Below, in pieces: positions 51,338 to 63,533 of a stretch of 64,000 nt of DNA. The stretch is from Erpobdella octoculata. Lineage: Eukaryota > Annelida > Clitellata > Hirudinida > Erpobdellidae. The position numbers and the translations under genes were made by a program. Position 1 is the stretch's first letter. Each line of letters begins with the position of its first letter. Below the pieces are notes generated by a model. The model was given only the letters and a program-made list of their open reading frames with translations. It was not told the DNA's origin and searched no databases. The stretch covers positions 7,979,550 to 8,043,549 of the forward strand of contig OZ022240.1 in assembly GCA_963978895.1 (NCBI GenBank), in the 5' to 3' direction.

Positions 51338-51684
51338 TTTTTTACCAATGCTTTTATTAACTCGTCGTCTCTGTTTCTCTGTCTGTCTGTTTCTCTGTCT
51401 GTTTCAAATCTTGCAATCAATTTTTGAATCACTTCCTGATGATAGATTTTTTCAAATTTTGCATACATGCTCAAAATAGAAGACAATGCAATATTCAATT
51501 ATTAGTTTTACAATAAGTCAATTAATTTAGTTAATTTTAATTAATTTCGATATTTCGATACAATTAAAATATTTCGACTTTAATATAAAATAAAAGAGTA
51601 ATATAAGAAAAAATTGATTGCAAAATTTGTGTTTTAATTACATATAAGAGCATTGGTTTTAAAAATTCGTTTTTAATTTACTTG
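51338..51684 (+). mobile_element. Family M element, copy 4 (short form)
   Basis: A 347-bp copy from ACCAATGCTTTTATTAACTC to TTTTTAATTTACTTGTT with no internal duplication and no GAGGGTTTTCTT VNTR. It may be the ancestral unit from which longer copies were built. Inserted in the ILEI exon of copy C, opposite in orientation to M copy 3 and only about 87 bp from it. Confidence 0.85.
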
Positions 51685-52639
51685 TTGTTATTCAAATCAT
51701 TAGTTTCAACTCCCAGAGACTTGAAATAATCTTTTTTTCTCAGCATTTGATAACTAATATAAATTCTTAATTCAACGTTGCAATAAAAAAACTATGTGTT
51801 ATGATAAAAAATAGTCAATCTAGAAAAGTTCTTAAACAAAAAAATCTCCTTTCAATAAGCTCTTTGAAATTTTTATGCCATGATTCATTTTTATACGATG
51901 CATATAAATTCAAAGTACAATTTATAGAATCCAGAAAAACTGTATTAAATTTTTTTTCAAAACTAAATTTTTCAATTTTTAAAGATGTTTCAAAAAACCC
52001 TGATTTTGAGACACTTCCCTCTAAACAGGTAACGTTCAAGTGACAAATATCTAAAAACAGAGAACAGCAATTAAATAAAATTGCACTAGAAGCTTAACAC
52101 TATGGTATTAAAGTTACAAAAACATAAATAAAATAAAATGATTTTGATTTTTAAACAACTTAATTTTTTTTGAGTGCATACGACGGTTTTTTTCATTAAA
52201 AACAAAAAATTGAGACAAATGAGAAAATAGTTGGCAAACTATTTCAGAATCATCTTTCTATAAAACTTGCACAGTAGAACAACCCTGCTTAGATAAACAT
52301 TCCAGACAACAATTTAAATCTGACCCAACTTTTTTTATAAGATGAAATTCGTCTGAAACCTCTACATCTGTTAAATTGTTTTGAAAGCAAACTGATTTTT
52401 CATTGAAATGCAATTCAACAAATGTATCAATTTCTTGACAGTTAATTTCAAATAAGTTGATCAAAACTAGCAGCCACCAAAACGAAGATATTTTCAGGCA
52501 AAATATTATAAACACCTGAAAAAAAAAGAATAAATGAAGTGCTGTGTGAATCAGGGTGTTTCACTATTATATTGTGATATTAATAGTTTTTTCGGTACTA
52601 TGCCACAACTTTTAAAAATTACCTAGATGTAAATAAAAA

Positions 52640-52762
<123 letters not shown>

Positions 52763-53164
52763 ACTTTCTATATTGTGATTTATTTAATTGTAATGATCAA
52801 TTAAATTAAGTGTTTTAACCAACTTTAAATGTTTTCATTAAAGCATCATTTGTCAAATTTTAACCTGTTGTCGTTATAAATTCAAACTAATTTTTTATTA
52901 AAAATAATGAAACAACTACTATCAAAACCTGAAACGACATTTTTCTCGTTAGAAACTCTCAACGAGGAAATGTTTTTACGGTTTTTCCTGGTATTTCCTT
53001 ATTAAAAATACATTTCAGTTTTGTCACTGTTTTTCATTTATTTTGTTTTTCGCGTTAAATGAGCTAATAATTCATACCGACATTCGAGTATATGCAGAAT
53101 AAAAACTACAATTAAAGTTTTTTTAAAAGTTTTAATTCATACCTATCAAGTTTTGTTCATACCT

Positions 53165-53745
53165 ATCAATCCGCCTGTTCTACGTTCGAGACGGCAATTC
53201 ATCATCTCCGCTTTCATCATCTGACTGCGGTGTTCCCCAGGGCTCCATCCTGGGCCAACGAATCGACTACTGCAACTCCATATTGGTCGGTCTATCAGCT
53301 TCTCAACTCAATCGCCTTCAGCTCGTCATCATAGCCGCCGCCAAAATGACATCCAACGCCAAGAAGTATGATCACGTGACACCTATTCTACATGATCTCC
53401 ACTGGATTTGGCTAGCGGAAAGAATAGCTTTCAAAGTCACGCTACTCGTTTTCAAGTGTCTACACGATAATGGCCCACTCTATCTCAGCCTGGATCTTCA
53501 ACCGATCAGCTCCGTCGCCGGTCGCAAAAGACTCCGATCATCGTTTTCCGGACATCTCGTCGTGCCAGCTTTACGTCAAGCATCACATTGTGACAGAAGC
53601 TTCAGAGTCATTGGACCCAAGACGTGCAACGATCTTCCATTGGCAGTCAAGCTTGCTACGTCCAAAACGGAGTTCTGTAGTTTGCTTAAAACTTTTTTTT
53701 TACTTCTACATAACGTAACATTTTTTGAATGCACAAACTATTAAA
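53165..53745 (+). pseudogene. LINE reverse transcriptase remnant with internal deletion
   Basis: Reads DCGVPQGSILG (53224-53256) then jumps directly to QRIDYCNSILVGLSASQLNR and KKYDHVTPILHDLHWIWLAE, LSLDLQPISSVAGRKRLRSS, SFRVIGPKTCNDLPLAVK, ending LKTFFLLLHN. The region with the catalytic YADD is missing, an in-frame deletion relative to 10390-10900. GC-rich against its surroundings. Same broad CR1/L2/Jockey group but a different subfamily from the 10-kb copy. Confidence 0.85.
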
Positions 53746-54242
53746 ACCCAGTTTATTTTATATATTTTCTACTACTTGCTATTATAGAATTAAAACAACT
53801 ACTGACTACATAATAACTATTTTTAATTCCATTTTTTAAATTATGGTATGTTAATTTTTTTACAACAACAGTTAACCAGTAAAATTAGAAAATCCTATCA
53901 AAGAGTTAGATTAATATAATTTAAAATCACAAAATAAAAGTGTTTGTGTTCATTGTTGTTTTTATTAAAATAAAACACAAAACGTAAATAATGTTTAAAT
54001 ACGCATAAAATATAAAAATGTGCTCATACAAATAACAAATTAAATGTAAAATGTAAATAATTGTAGATAAAAATCTATATATGACAATGTCAATCTATCA
54101 GCCTACTACAAAAGTCACATGTGCATAAACCAATCATGGAAAACAAAGGTGCAGATGTTGAAACAATAATCTATTAATAATGAAAATATTCATTATAGAA
54201 ATTTTTAATTTTAAGATATGATATTTTAAAACAAAAAATTAA
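53745..54242. repeat. 3' flank of copy D, duplicated at 57970-59313
   Basis: CACAAACTATTAAAACCCAG, TTATAGAATTAAAACAACTA, CTGACTACATAATAACTA and on to TTAACTAGTTGAAATCAAC match the flank of copy E in the same order. They show a segmental duplication of gene plus flank. The contiguous GTTGTTTTTATTAAAATAAA at 53956-53975 is the empty site of M copy 5. Confidence 0.8.
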
Positions 54243-55363
54243 CTAGTTGAAATCAACTTGAATTATATTGACTTGCGTTTCATTTGCTTCTAGGATCTTC
54301 CAGCCTGAAACAATTATTACATAATCAACATTCACAAAACACAAATTCAATATCTTAGTTTTTACCAACAAAATATAATTAAAGTTTGTATTATTTTAAC
54401 ACCAACAATCAAACACATGTTTAAGCTGTCCTCACTTTCAAAAACAACCTTCAGAGATTTCCCATTGGAACATTCATGAGCCTCTGTAATTGTTTTGTTT
54501 GGAAAACCTTTCTGCAGAACAAAAATCAGACAAGAACTTGTTGCCAAATATCTTGTTTTTACTCCCAGTGAGTTATAAGATCTAGCTAAGTCAGCATCTA
54601 TATTTTTATCACGTCCAACAAGAATTGTTCCGTTTGGTAAGTTCTTCATTTCACATTGCATTAATGAAGATAAATATATAATGGTTGAAAATAATCGTGT
54701 TTAAACATTTAAAAAAAACTATGGGTCTCACTTCAATATAATTGTTTAATTTTTCAAACCCTATATGAGACGTATTAAAAATTGAATCAAAATTCCATGT
54801 GCAATTCATTGGTGTAAAAACTACAACATTAACTCCAGGTTGAAAACAGAGCTTTTCCTTGTCATAAGGTTTTTCAAAAAATCCTGATTTTGAAGCAACG
54901 CCCTCAAAACGTTTGATGTTTAAATGACATATTTCTAAATAAAAAAACCAGTAAAATTTTAAATTATTATAAACTCATTGATTCAAATTTAGTTTTTTTT
55001 TTATAACAAGTTTATTGTAATCCTCAATGGCTCACCTCTATTTGAGTATACGCGACAGTTTGGTACATTAAAAAGAAGAGATTGAGACAAGGTAGGATAT
55101 AGTTGACAAACCATTTCAGAATCATCTTTTTCTAAAATTTGCAAAGTAGAACAATCCTGCTTAAAGAAACATTCCAAACAACAATTCAAGTTTGATCCAT
55201 CTTTATTTTCAAGATGAAACTCGTTTATAACTTCCACATCTGTTGAATCTTTTTGTAAGCAAACTGATTTTTCATTGAAATGCAATTCAACAAATGTTTT
55301 AATCTCTTGAGAGTTAATTTTAAGTAAGTTGATCAAAACTAGCAGCCACCAAAACAAAGACAT
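54243..55363 (-). CDS. Secreted PAN-domain plus ILEI/FAM3-like protein, copy D (intact, 277 aa)
   Basis: Exons 55036-55363, 54732-54934, 54403-54643 and 54243-54304 (minus); phases agree, 834 nt. Signal peptide MSLFWWLLVLINLLKINSQ (1-19); a cysteine-rich PAN/apple-like domain to about residue 109 with CCLECFFKQDCSTLQ, CQLYP and NCRVYS; then an ILEI/PANDER-like fold: GVNVVVFTPMNCTWNF, LPNGTILVGRD, SLGVKTRYLA, LIFVLQKGFPNKTI, ending in WKILEANETQVN. ILEI domains occur in FAM3 cytokine-like proteins and POMGNT1; PAN domains bind protein or sugar. The protein is predicted to be secreted; its ligand is unknown. It is the only fully open copy of a tandem family on this strand. If the exon 3 donor (GTTG|GTGTTA) is not used, translation ends at 54362 instead. 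The family assignment rests on pattern, not a database search. Confidence 0.8.
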
Positions 55364-55439
55364 TTTTAAGCAAAATATTGTAAACACCTGAAAAAAGAAC
55401 AAATGAAGTGCTTTTTGATTAAGAACGTTTCACTATTAA

Positions 55440-57970
55440 ATAGTGGTATTTATTTTTATCGGTATTTTATTACAGCTTGAAAAATGACCTAGAAGTGAAT
55501 ACAATATATATATATATCATTTACTTCCTACATGGTGTTTTATTTAGTTGGAATGATCAACTAAAATAAGTTCTTTGACCAACTTTAAATGTTTTCAATA
55601 AAACATCATCAGTTAAAATGATATTAAATTTTAACCTGTTTCCGCTATCAATTTAATCTAATTTTTAATAAAATTATTAACTCTATTAATGAATTTATAT
55701 ATCTAAAATTAGTTCGTGTTTATTGCAAAAAACGTTTTTTTCCAGTTGAGAAAATAATAAAACAACTATCATCAAAACATAACATGACATTTTTCTCGTT
55801 TGAAACTGTCAATGAGGAAATGTTTTTACGGTTTTTCCTGGTATATTCTTATTAAAAATGAATTTCATTTTTGTCACTGTTTTTTATTTATTTTGTTTTT
55901 CGCCTTAAATAAGTCAATAATGTACACAGCCATAAACGTATATACAAAATAAAAGCAACCATAAATTTGTTTTTAGGCTTTAATTAAATTTTGTTATCAA
56001 TTTTTTTAAATACTTATAACAAAACAAACTTACCAATATTTTGTGACAATTTAAAAAAATAAAAAACTTTTTAAAAAACAAACGATTTGTTTAATTTTAC
56101 ATTAACTGAAACATTTGACCTTGACTTTAGAAGATTGACATTTTGTAACAAAGGTTTGAAATTCGATAGAAAATTTGATAAATTTTTTTTCAAGTAATCT
56201 AAATTAAATTTCTATTTATAAAAAGCACAGCAGTAAAAATTGTTTGTTTGTAGTTTCAACCTTTACAGCACTGCTTAAAAAAGTGTTAAAATTTAAAAAA
56301 ATCATTACTTATCAGACGAAACAGGCAAAAAATAGTACTGTTTTCCAGATAATGTTTCTATTCATAGAAATAAATAAAAATAGCCATTCTGATCAACGTT
56401 AAAATGTTTTTTTTTAAACTGCCATCAATTCAATAAAAACGTTTTTATGTTTCGACCACATGCAGCAACTTTTCGATTAAACTAATTTACGTTCCATTCA
56501 ACTTTTTATTCAAACTTCACCTTTTGTTCTATTGAAGCTGTTTGAAAGAGTAGTAATTTTAAGGTATTTGAAAGAGTAGTAATTTTAAGGTATTTGAAAG
56601 AGTTGTAATTTTACGGTATTCTTTTTGAAAACGTAGGGTATTCATCGTATTGAATAGCGTATGTAGATTGTACTATATTTCTGATAGAAACTTAAAGTGG
56701 CAGCCATGCAATACTCAATTACTGGATTGTAGCATTCACAATATGGCCATTAATTAATAATTTACATCGACATAAAAGTATATGCAAAATAAAAACAACC
56801 ATAAATTTAATTAAGGATTTAATTAAATTTTTTTGTTATTTTTTTTAAATACTTATAACAACAAAAAATTTTGTTTTAGTTTTTAACTTGTCGTATTGAA
56901 TAAAAGCAACCTTTACAATATATTCACTACTTTATAGTGTTTAATAGTATATAATATTTGAAATAATCACCATTTTATTCTCTACATTCAAATTTGCTCA
57001 GTTATGTATAATAATTATTTTGACGTAACTGAAATGATGAAAATTCAGCATGTTAACTTGCATAGCAGTTGAAATATTATTAACATCTAACCTGTTATCT
57101 TAAATTCAAACAAATTACTTAACGAAAACAAAATTGTTACAACTGAATTTATAGAAATTGATGTTTTCTGCTTAATTGTGTGTTAGAACCTAACAAATTA
57201 AAAGAACAACAACCATCAAAACCTGACAAAACGTCTTTTTTCAAAACGAGGAAAAATTTTTACATTCTTCCTAGTAAAAATAAATTGCTGTTCAAGTTTT
57301 GTTTTCAGTTTTTTCTCGCTGAATGACTTAATAATTCAAACCGGCATTCAAACAAATGCAAAAAAAATGTTTTATATATAATAATTATAATTAAACCTTT
57401 CAGTTTAAAAAAATTACCAACAAAACAATACTTTGTACTGAATTTTAAAAAATGTAAAACTGTTTGAAAATTAATAAACTTTAAATTTATAAAATAGTTA
57501 AAATTACAAAAACAAATTTGTAATCAGCCGTTTTATCAATAAAATGAACCACAATAATAGTTTTGTTTTCAGTTTTAACTATTGGAAACGTTGGTAAACT
57601 TAAAAAAAAAACTTTTCCATCACTAATTAGTTGAAACCTGCAAGCTAAATTACTGTTTTCCAGATAACGTTTTCATTCATAAAATAATAAAAATAGAAAT
57701 TCTATTCAACGTTCAAATTGTTTTTTTTAAAATATAGCCATCAACTTTCCATTCTAACTTTGCCTTTTGTTTCTGTTCTATTGAAGTTTTTTGCAAGAGT
57801 AGTAATTTCACGGTATTCTATTTCTGAAAACGTATTCATGCATACTGAACTATTTTTCTGATAGAAATTTAAAGTAGCAGCCATGCAATACACAATTACT
57901 GGATTGGACAATACTAAATTTCAGGTGCAAGCAGGCATGTTTATTTATCAATTCTAAAATACCTTTATAT
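55440..57970. other. AT-rich interval between copies D and E with duplicated upstream blocks
   Basis: Repeated blocks (56480-56700 and 57735-57910: TTCAAACTTCACCTTTTGTT, CTATTGAAG, GTAGCAGCCATGCAATAC) show that the upstream region is duplicated too. A 26-bp unit AAAGAGTAGTAATTTTAAGG is repeated three times at 56547-56620. No gene recognised. Confidence 0.55.
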
Positions 57971-58219
57971 AATATAATATGCTTTGACGGCACAAACTAT
58001 TTAAACCCAGTTCTCTAATATATTATCTACCACTTGATATTATAGAATTAGGACATAACTTCTGACTACATAATAATTATTTTCAATTTAATTTATTTTA
58101 ATTATAACATGTCAAATTTACAATAATAGTAAACCAGTAAAACCAGTAAGTTATATCAAACAGTTAGATTATTGTAAATTAAAATCACAAATTAAAATTG
58201 TGTGTTCATTGTTGTTTTT

Positions 58220-59037
58220 ACCAATGCTTTTATTAACTCGTCGGCTCTGTTTCTCTGTCTGTTTCTCTGTCTGTTTCTCTGTCTGTTTCTCTGTCTGTTT
58301 CTCTGTCTGTTTCTCTGTCTGTTTCAAATCTTGCAATCAATTTTTGAGTCACTTCCTGATGATAGATTTTTTTCAAATTTTGCATACATGCTCAAGATAG
58401 AAGACAATGCAATATTCAATTATTAGTTTTACAATAAGTCAATTAATTTAGTTAATTTTCTTGAGGATTTTATCGAGGGGTTTCTTGAGGGTTTTCTTGA
58501 GGGTTTTCTTGAGGGTTTTCTTGAGGGTTTTCTGGAGGGTTTTCTTGAGGGTTTTCTTGACCACAAAACGCTAACCGACTGGCAGACTATTTTACCAAGT
58601 TAACACGAACCACACTCACTGACCGCAATTCTCAAGCGTGTACGAAATTTTCATGAAAATAGTTGAGATATTTAAATTCGATGCTTTTTGATGATATTTT
58701 TATTATTATTACCAATGCTTTTATTAACTCGTCGTCTCTGTTTCTCTGTCTGTTTCAAATCTTGCAATCAATTTTTGAGTCACTTCCTGATGATAGATTT
58801 TTTCAAATTTTGCATACATGCTTAAAATAGAAGACAATGCAATATTCAATTATTAGTTTTACAATAAGTCAATTAATTTAGATAATTTTAATTAATTTCG
58901 ATATTTCGATATAATTAAGATATTTCGACTTTAACATAAAATAAAAGAGTAATATAAGAAAAAATTGATTGCAAAATTTGTGTTGTAATTACATATAAGA
59001 GCATTGGTTTTAAAAATTCGTTTTTAATTTACTTGTT
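58220..59037 (+). mobile_element. Family M element, copy 5, with paralogous empty site
   Basis: ACCAATGCTTTTATTAACTC to ...TTTACTTGTT, with six units of CTGTTTCTCTGT (58248-58325) and about six to seven of GAGGGTTTTCTT (58475-58560), plus the internal duplication. Flanks GTTGTTTTT / ATTAAAATAAAACAC are contiguous at 53955-53975, so the insertion is precise and made no target duplication. Confidence 0.9.
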
Positions 59038-60213
59038 ATTAAAATAAAACACAAAACGTTAATAATGTTTAAATGTGCATGAAATATAAAAAATGTACTG
59101 CTCATGAAAATAACAGATTAAATGTAATAGAAATATATTTGTAGATAAAAATATATAAATGACAATGTTGGTCTGTCAGCCTCCTACAAATGTCACATGT
59201 GCGTAAACAGATTGTGGATAACAAAAGTGCAGATGTTGAAACATTAATCTATTAATGTATTCATTATGGAAATTTTTAATTTTAAGATATGATGTTTTAA
59301 AACAAAAAATTAACTAGTTGAAATCAACTTGAACTATGTTGACTTGCGTCTCATTTGTTTCTACGATCTTCCAGTCTGAAACAATTATTACATAATCACA
59401 CTGGCGGATCTAACCAATTTTTAAAGGGGGGGGCAAGTTTGAGGCAAAATAAAATTATAGTACAGTTTTCAGAGCCGTAAAGTTTTTAATTTAAAGGATA
59501 GAGGCGTCATTTGGCGGGACTGGGGACCCCTTAAAAATGTTTTTAAAAAATAGCCACGAATTTTAAGAAAAAAATAGAAAAAGTACTTATTATTACTTTC
59601 CTCGGTTATCAGATATTTTTAGGTATAAAATTTTTGGCAAAGTTCTTATGATATCCTACTCCCCGCTTATCAACTATTTGGAAAAAAAAGGGTTTAGAAT
59701 TAGGAGGGTTCAATTTTGAATTATTTGGGTTTTTAAAACAATTTGCCCTTCCACCCGTGATTTTTCTCAAATGACTTTCCTGGGAAAGGAGATAAAAATC
59801 CATCATTCAAATCAACTTTTGAAAAAATCCTTGAAAACGATGCGGTAATCATCTTTGTGTCGTTTGAGTAGAATATTCTGAATTTCGGCAATTTAGTGGT
59901 CTCAACAATGGATGCAAAAGCTTTTCTTTTTGCAACACTTATGTTTTTTTGTGCGAGTTAACATAGATATCTACGCGTGTTTTAATTTGTTGCATTTGTG
60001 ACGTGAACACTAAACTGTTCGAGAAGATCCAGTGCACCATTTTAGCCAGTAAGGTCTGAGAAATTCGTTAGAGAACGGGTTACAAGTTTACCCATTTTTT
60101 GACCATAGCACGCATGAGACACACCAAAGAATAAACAGAATGCGTACCAAGCTCTAGTTTTATTAGAATATTTTGAAATAGCCAGAAGATTTTTGGAGTT
60201 GAGAGCTCTACAT

Positions 60214-61608
60214 CAGAAGTGTCTGTGGGTCCATTTTGAGCGACCCGACCCAACCCAACCCACCACGAGATGGAAATTCTTAACCCAACCCAACCCGACC
60301 CATCCCAACAAAAAAAATTCCGAAAACATGTATATTAGCGTGTACAATATTTTATAATATATCAAGAGTGGCTAAGAATGCCCGCACGCATAGCCCATCT
60401 AACAAGTTCAATTAATTCGACTTTTTCCGCAGATAAGCTTGACCTTAGGTCAGTTATTGTGTGTCCCACAGAAGAAAAGTCACGCTCATACTGAGCTGAA
60501 CTCACTGAAATGCAAAATATACGACGTGCCACTTCGGACATAACTGGAGATTCGTTGCTATGCTGTTTCCAAAATAGAAGAGGTCCATTATGTGAGCTTG
60601 GCACTCGCCTTGCCTTGTACGTTGCTAAGTCATCCTTTCCTGAGTACACTACAGCACCAGATTTGACTCCAGATTTTGACATGCTATCTCGATGGTTGGC
60701 AAATGGATTAATGCGGGCTTTTTTTGAAGGTGGTTCACTTTCCGTTTCGATGACGTTCTAAAATAATACACAGAAATTTAACAACATAAAAACAAAGTAA
60801 ATCAAATAGGAAGTGAAAACAAAATAAAAGATACTGGGAGATAATTATCAATATGAAAGAATAAAAATAGTGGCTAAAAAATTATTTAATTAAGAACCTG
60901 GACTGACTAGCTTCTTCTGTTTCAATAGTATTTTCATTATTTAAACGATCCATCACCACATTCGACGCTTGCATAATCCAACTTTCAAGATCATTTCTAT
61001 GTTTCCTCTTGAAGCTTTGCTCGCTTTGAGTTTTATGCGGCACACAGTCTAACTGCATGAAAGATGGATCGTGGAATGTGCTTATAATAATATTACAAAT
61101 ACGCTCCGCCGTGTCAATAGCAATTTCGCTGCTTATTGCCATGGCGCGCGCCTTGTCAATAGAATAAATAGAACTTACCGTTATATATACCATCGATAAT
61201 TAGTACATAATTGGCAAATTTTCTAGATACCATCTGGTACCAATTAATTTAACAAAAACCTTACCTCTCAGACTAGATTACTAGATTCAATCTCATTCGT
61301 TTTCATCCAATGTGCTGCCATCTTTTCACGTCAAGTATGAATTGAAATATAAACATTCGAGTGGAGACGACGTTGAAGTAAATAATTTAACAATCGATGG
61401 TTAAAAGCAACGATAGAAAATTTTTTATCATCTTTCTAAAACTAAAAAACATTTTTTTAATAAATTTTTATTTTGATTTTTTTACAAATTTTCAAGTCGA
61501 CCCAACCCAACCCAACCAACCTCAAATTGATAATTCTCGACCCGGCCCAACCCAACCCGACCCAACCCAGCCCGATCCATGGGTCAACCCAACCCATGGA
61601 CAGCTCTG
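60214..61608 (-). mobile_element. Inner hAT element, 1395 bp, nested in the outer one
   Basis: Tips CAGAAGTGTCTGTGGGT (60214) and, inverted, CAGAGCTGTCCATGGGT (61608), 13 of 17 matching. 8-bp TSD CTCTACAT (60206-60213) against CCCTACAT (61609-61616), one mismatch, consistent with the hAT target pattern nTnnnnAn. Both ends carry AACCCGACCC-type phrase runs (60240-60306; 61497-61585). Confidence 0.88.
60362..61193 (-). pseudogene. hAT transposase, C-terminal exons
   Basis: Downstream part 60362-60757 reads NPFANHRDS, GPLLFWKQHSNESPVMSEVA, RRIFCISVSSAQYERDFSSV, LIELVRWAMRAGI: the hAT C-terminal dimerisation domain with its LLFWK, SSA.ERDFSSVG and C-terminal helix. An acceptor-like ATTATTTTAG precedes it (60758-60767). 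A second open stretch, 60882-61193, with KRKHRNDLESWIMQASNVVM, may be the preceding exon, but the phase at the joint does not fit the best donor. The DDE catalytic core and BED zinc finger are absent, so the copy is defective. Confidence 0.78.
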
Positions 61609-63118
61609 CCCTACATACACCTTTGATCACTTGATTTTATATTCACTAAGCCTACTTGACATTAGGGAAATCATTTTGGAGACAGGGGAGGGCATTGCTG
61701 GAACGTGCAACTTAATGTGGAAAAAATTCCATTATGATAAAAAATTGGGCCCCTTCAACATGTTGCCCCCCAAGATGCTGCTGAAATGACGTTCCTGCTT
61801 AACATTATTTAAATACCTATCTTTTGACTTTCACAGCGGTTGTTACGTTTTGTTTTATTTTTTAATATTACGCGTCCAGTTTATAGGAGTCTTTGGATAC
61901 GTACGCAAAAAAATTCATGATTATTTAGCATTATAAACATTTATTTACGCATGAAATTTTTTTCGAAACATTTAATTTTGAAAGTGTGTCCTGGTTTGCT
62001 TTTTCATAGGCTTTTTATTTTTTAAATTTGGTTCCGACGAAGTGGGGCCAAAGTCTATTGACAAAATGTGAGGGGCATGGCCGGACAGGCCCCCCTGGAT
62101 CCGCTAGTGCATAATCAACAATCAAACAACACAAATTCAACATTTTACTTTTTACAAAAAAATATAATTATAGTATGTTTTATATTAACACTAATCAAAC
62201 ACATGCTTAGGTTGTCCTCACTTTCAAAACAACTTTCAGAGATTTCACATCGGAACATTCATGAACCTCTGTGATTGTTTTGCTTGGAAAACCTTTTTGT
62301 AGTACAAATATCAGACAAGGACGTGTTGCCATATATCTTGTTTCTACTCCATGTGAATTAAAATATTTAGCTACGTCAGCATTTACATTTTCATCACGTC
62401 CAACAAAAAATTGTTCCGTTTGGTAAGTTCTTAAATTCACATTGCATTAATGAAACAATATTACAGTACGGTTGAAAACAATCGTGTAAACAAATTTCTG
62501 CAGGAAATCTGAAAATCTCACTTTTATATATTCTTTGAAATTTCCAAACCAAGTATTGGTTTGAAAGACTGAATGAAATCTCCGTGTACAATTCATTGGC
62601 TTAAAAACAACAATATTAAATCCAAGTGGAAAAATGAGTTTTTCCGTGTCATAAGATTTTGCAAAACACCCTGATTTTAAAGCTGCGCCCTCAAATCGTT
62701 TTATGTTTAAATAACATACGTCTAAATACAGAAAAACATTAATTTGTTAAAAAAAGTTTAAAATCGGTTTATTAAAATAATAAGAAATACGTATTGATAC
62801 AATTTTAGTTTTTGTATAACAAATTTATTGTAATTCTCAATGGCTCACCTCTATTTGAGTATACGCGTCAGTTTGGTACATTGAAAACAAGAGATTAAGG
62901 CAAGGTAGGATATAGTTGGCAAATAATTTCAAAATCATCTATTTTTAGAACTTGCACAAAAAAAATCTGATTCATCTTTATTTTATAACTTTCACATCTG
63001 TTAAATCGTTTTGAAAACAAACTGCTTTTTTATTGAAATGCAAATCAACAAATCTTTCAATTTCCTAAGAGTTGATTTCAAGTAAGTTTATCAAAACTAA
63101 CAGCCAAAATGAAGACAT

Positions 63119-63355
63119 TTTTAAGCAAAAATGTTGTGAACATCTAAATAACTTATCCGGTTTTCTGTTTGCATGGTGTTTACTATTAAAATAATTATAA
63201 TTATTTTTCTAAAATGTTTTGTAACACAAAAAATACATTATTAATGCATTTATTAAATTTCAAATTTTTATTTACTCATTGAAAATTTGCATACATAATT
63301 TGTTATGTATGTATGTATGTATGTATGTATGTATGTTAACAATTTTGCATAATGC

Positions 63356-63360
<5 letters not shown>
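63119..63360. other. AT-rich flank of copy E with (GTAT)n
   Basis: A short TATGTATGTATGTATGTATG run at 63303-63336. No gene. Confidence 0.6.

Positions 63361-63533
<173 letters not shown>

Larger units (their letters stand above)
50272..52515 (-). pseudogene. PAN/ILEI-type secreted protein copy C (pseudogene with family M insertions)
   Basis: Exon 1 (about 52490-52165): the family start ATG is ATA here (KISSFWWLLVLINLFEINCQ); an upstream in-frame ATG at 52515 remains. The cysteine segment CCLECLSKQGCSTVQVL ends in TAG at 52258. Exon 2 (about 52050-51830) is open: SKSGFFETS, FLDSINCTLNLYASY. Exon 3 is split: 51790-51685 (YFKSLGVETNDLNN), a 347-bp M element, 51251-51337 (FCSAKRFS region, homologous to VLQKGFPS), another M element of 0.8 kb, then LESKNVFNCSC at about 50445-50410. 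Exon 4 (50272-50325) is still open, WKIIKENNTQVNIIK. Clearly dead. Confidence 0.8.
59399..62109. mobile_element. Outer hAT element, 2711 bp, 8-bp TSD CATAATCA
   Basis: Ends CACTGGCGGATCTA and, inverted, CACTAGCGGATCC; flanked by CATAATCA at 59391-59398 and 62110-62117. The paralogous intron of copy D (54310-54340) has one CATAATCA/CATAATCAACATT at the same place, an empty site. Subterminal runs of G (AAAGGGGGGGGC at 59424) and CCCCCC (62086) fit hAT families. No convincing transposase belongs to it; its middle is occupied by a second hAT element. Confidence 0.88.
59314..63118 (-). pseudogene. PAN/ILEI-type secreted protein copy E (pseudogene, split by a hAT insertion)
   Basis: Exon 1 from 63118: MSSFWLLVLINLLEINS then TAG where copy D has Gln; the CCLECF segment is deleted and further stops follow. 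Exon 2 (about 62718-62520) partly open. Exon 3 (about 62425-62210) has an extra T after the LPNGTI equivalent, shifting frame, then YFNSHGVETRYMA, LIFVLQKGFPSKTITEVHEC. Exon 4 (59314-59375) is open, WKIVETNETQVNIV. The hAT element 59399-62109 lies in the intron between exons 3 and 4. Close to copy D along its whole length. Confidence 0.8.

Noticed and set aside
61397..61789. 130-codon plus-strand frame with Pro/Gln/Thr repeats
   Set aside because: It runs through the AACCCGACCC phrase array at the end of the inner hAT element.
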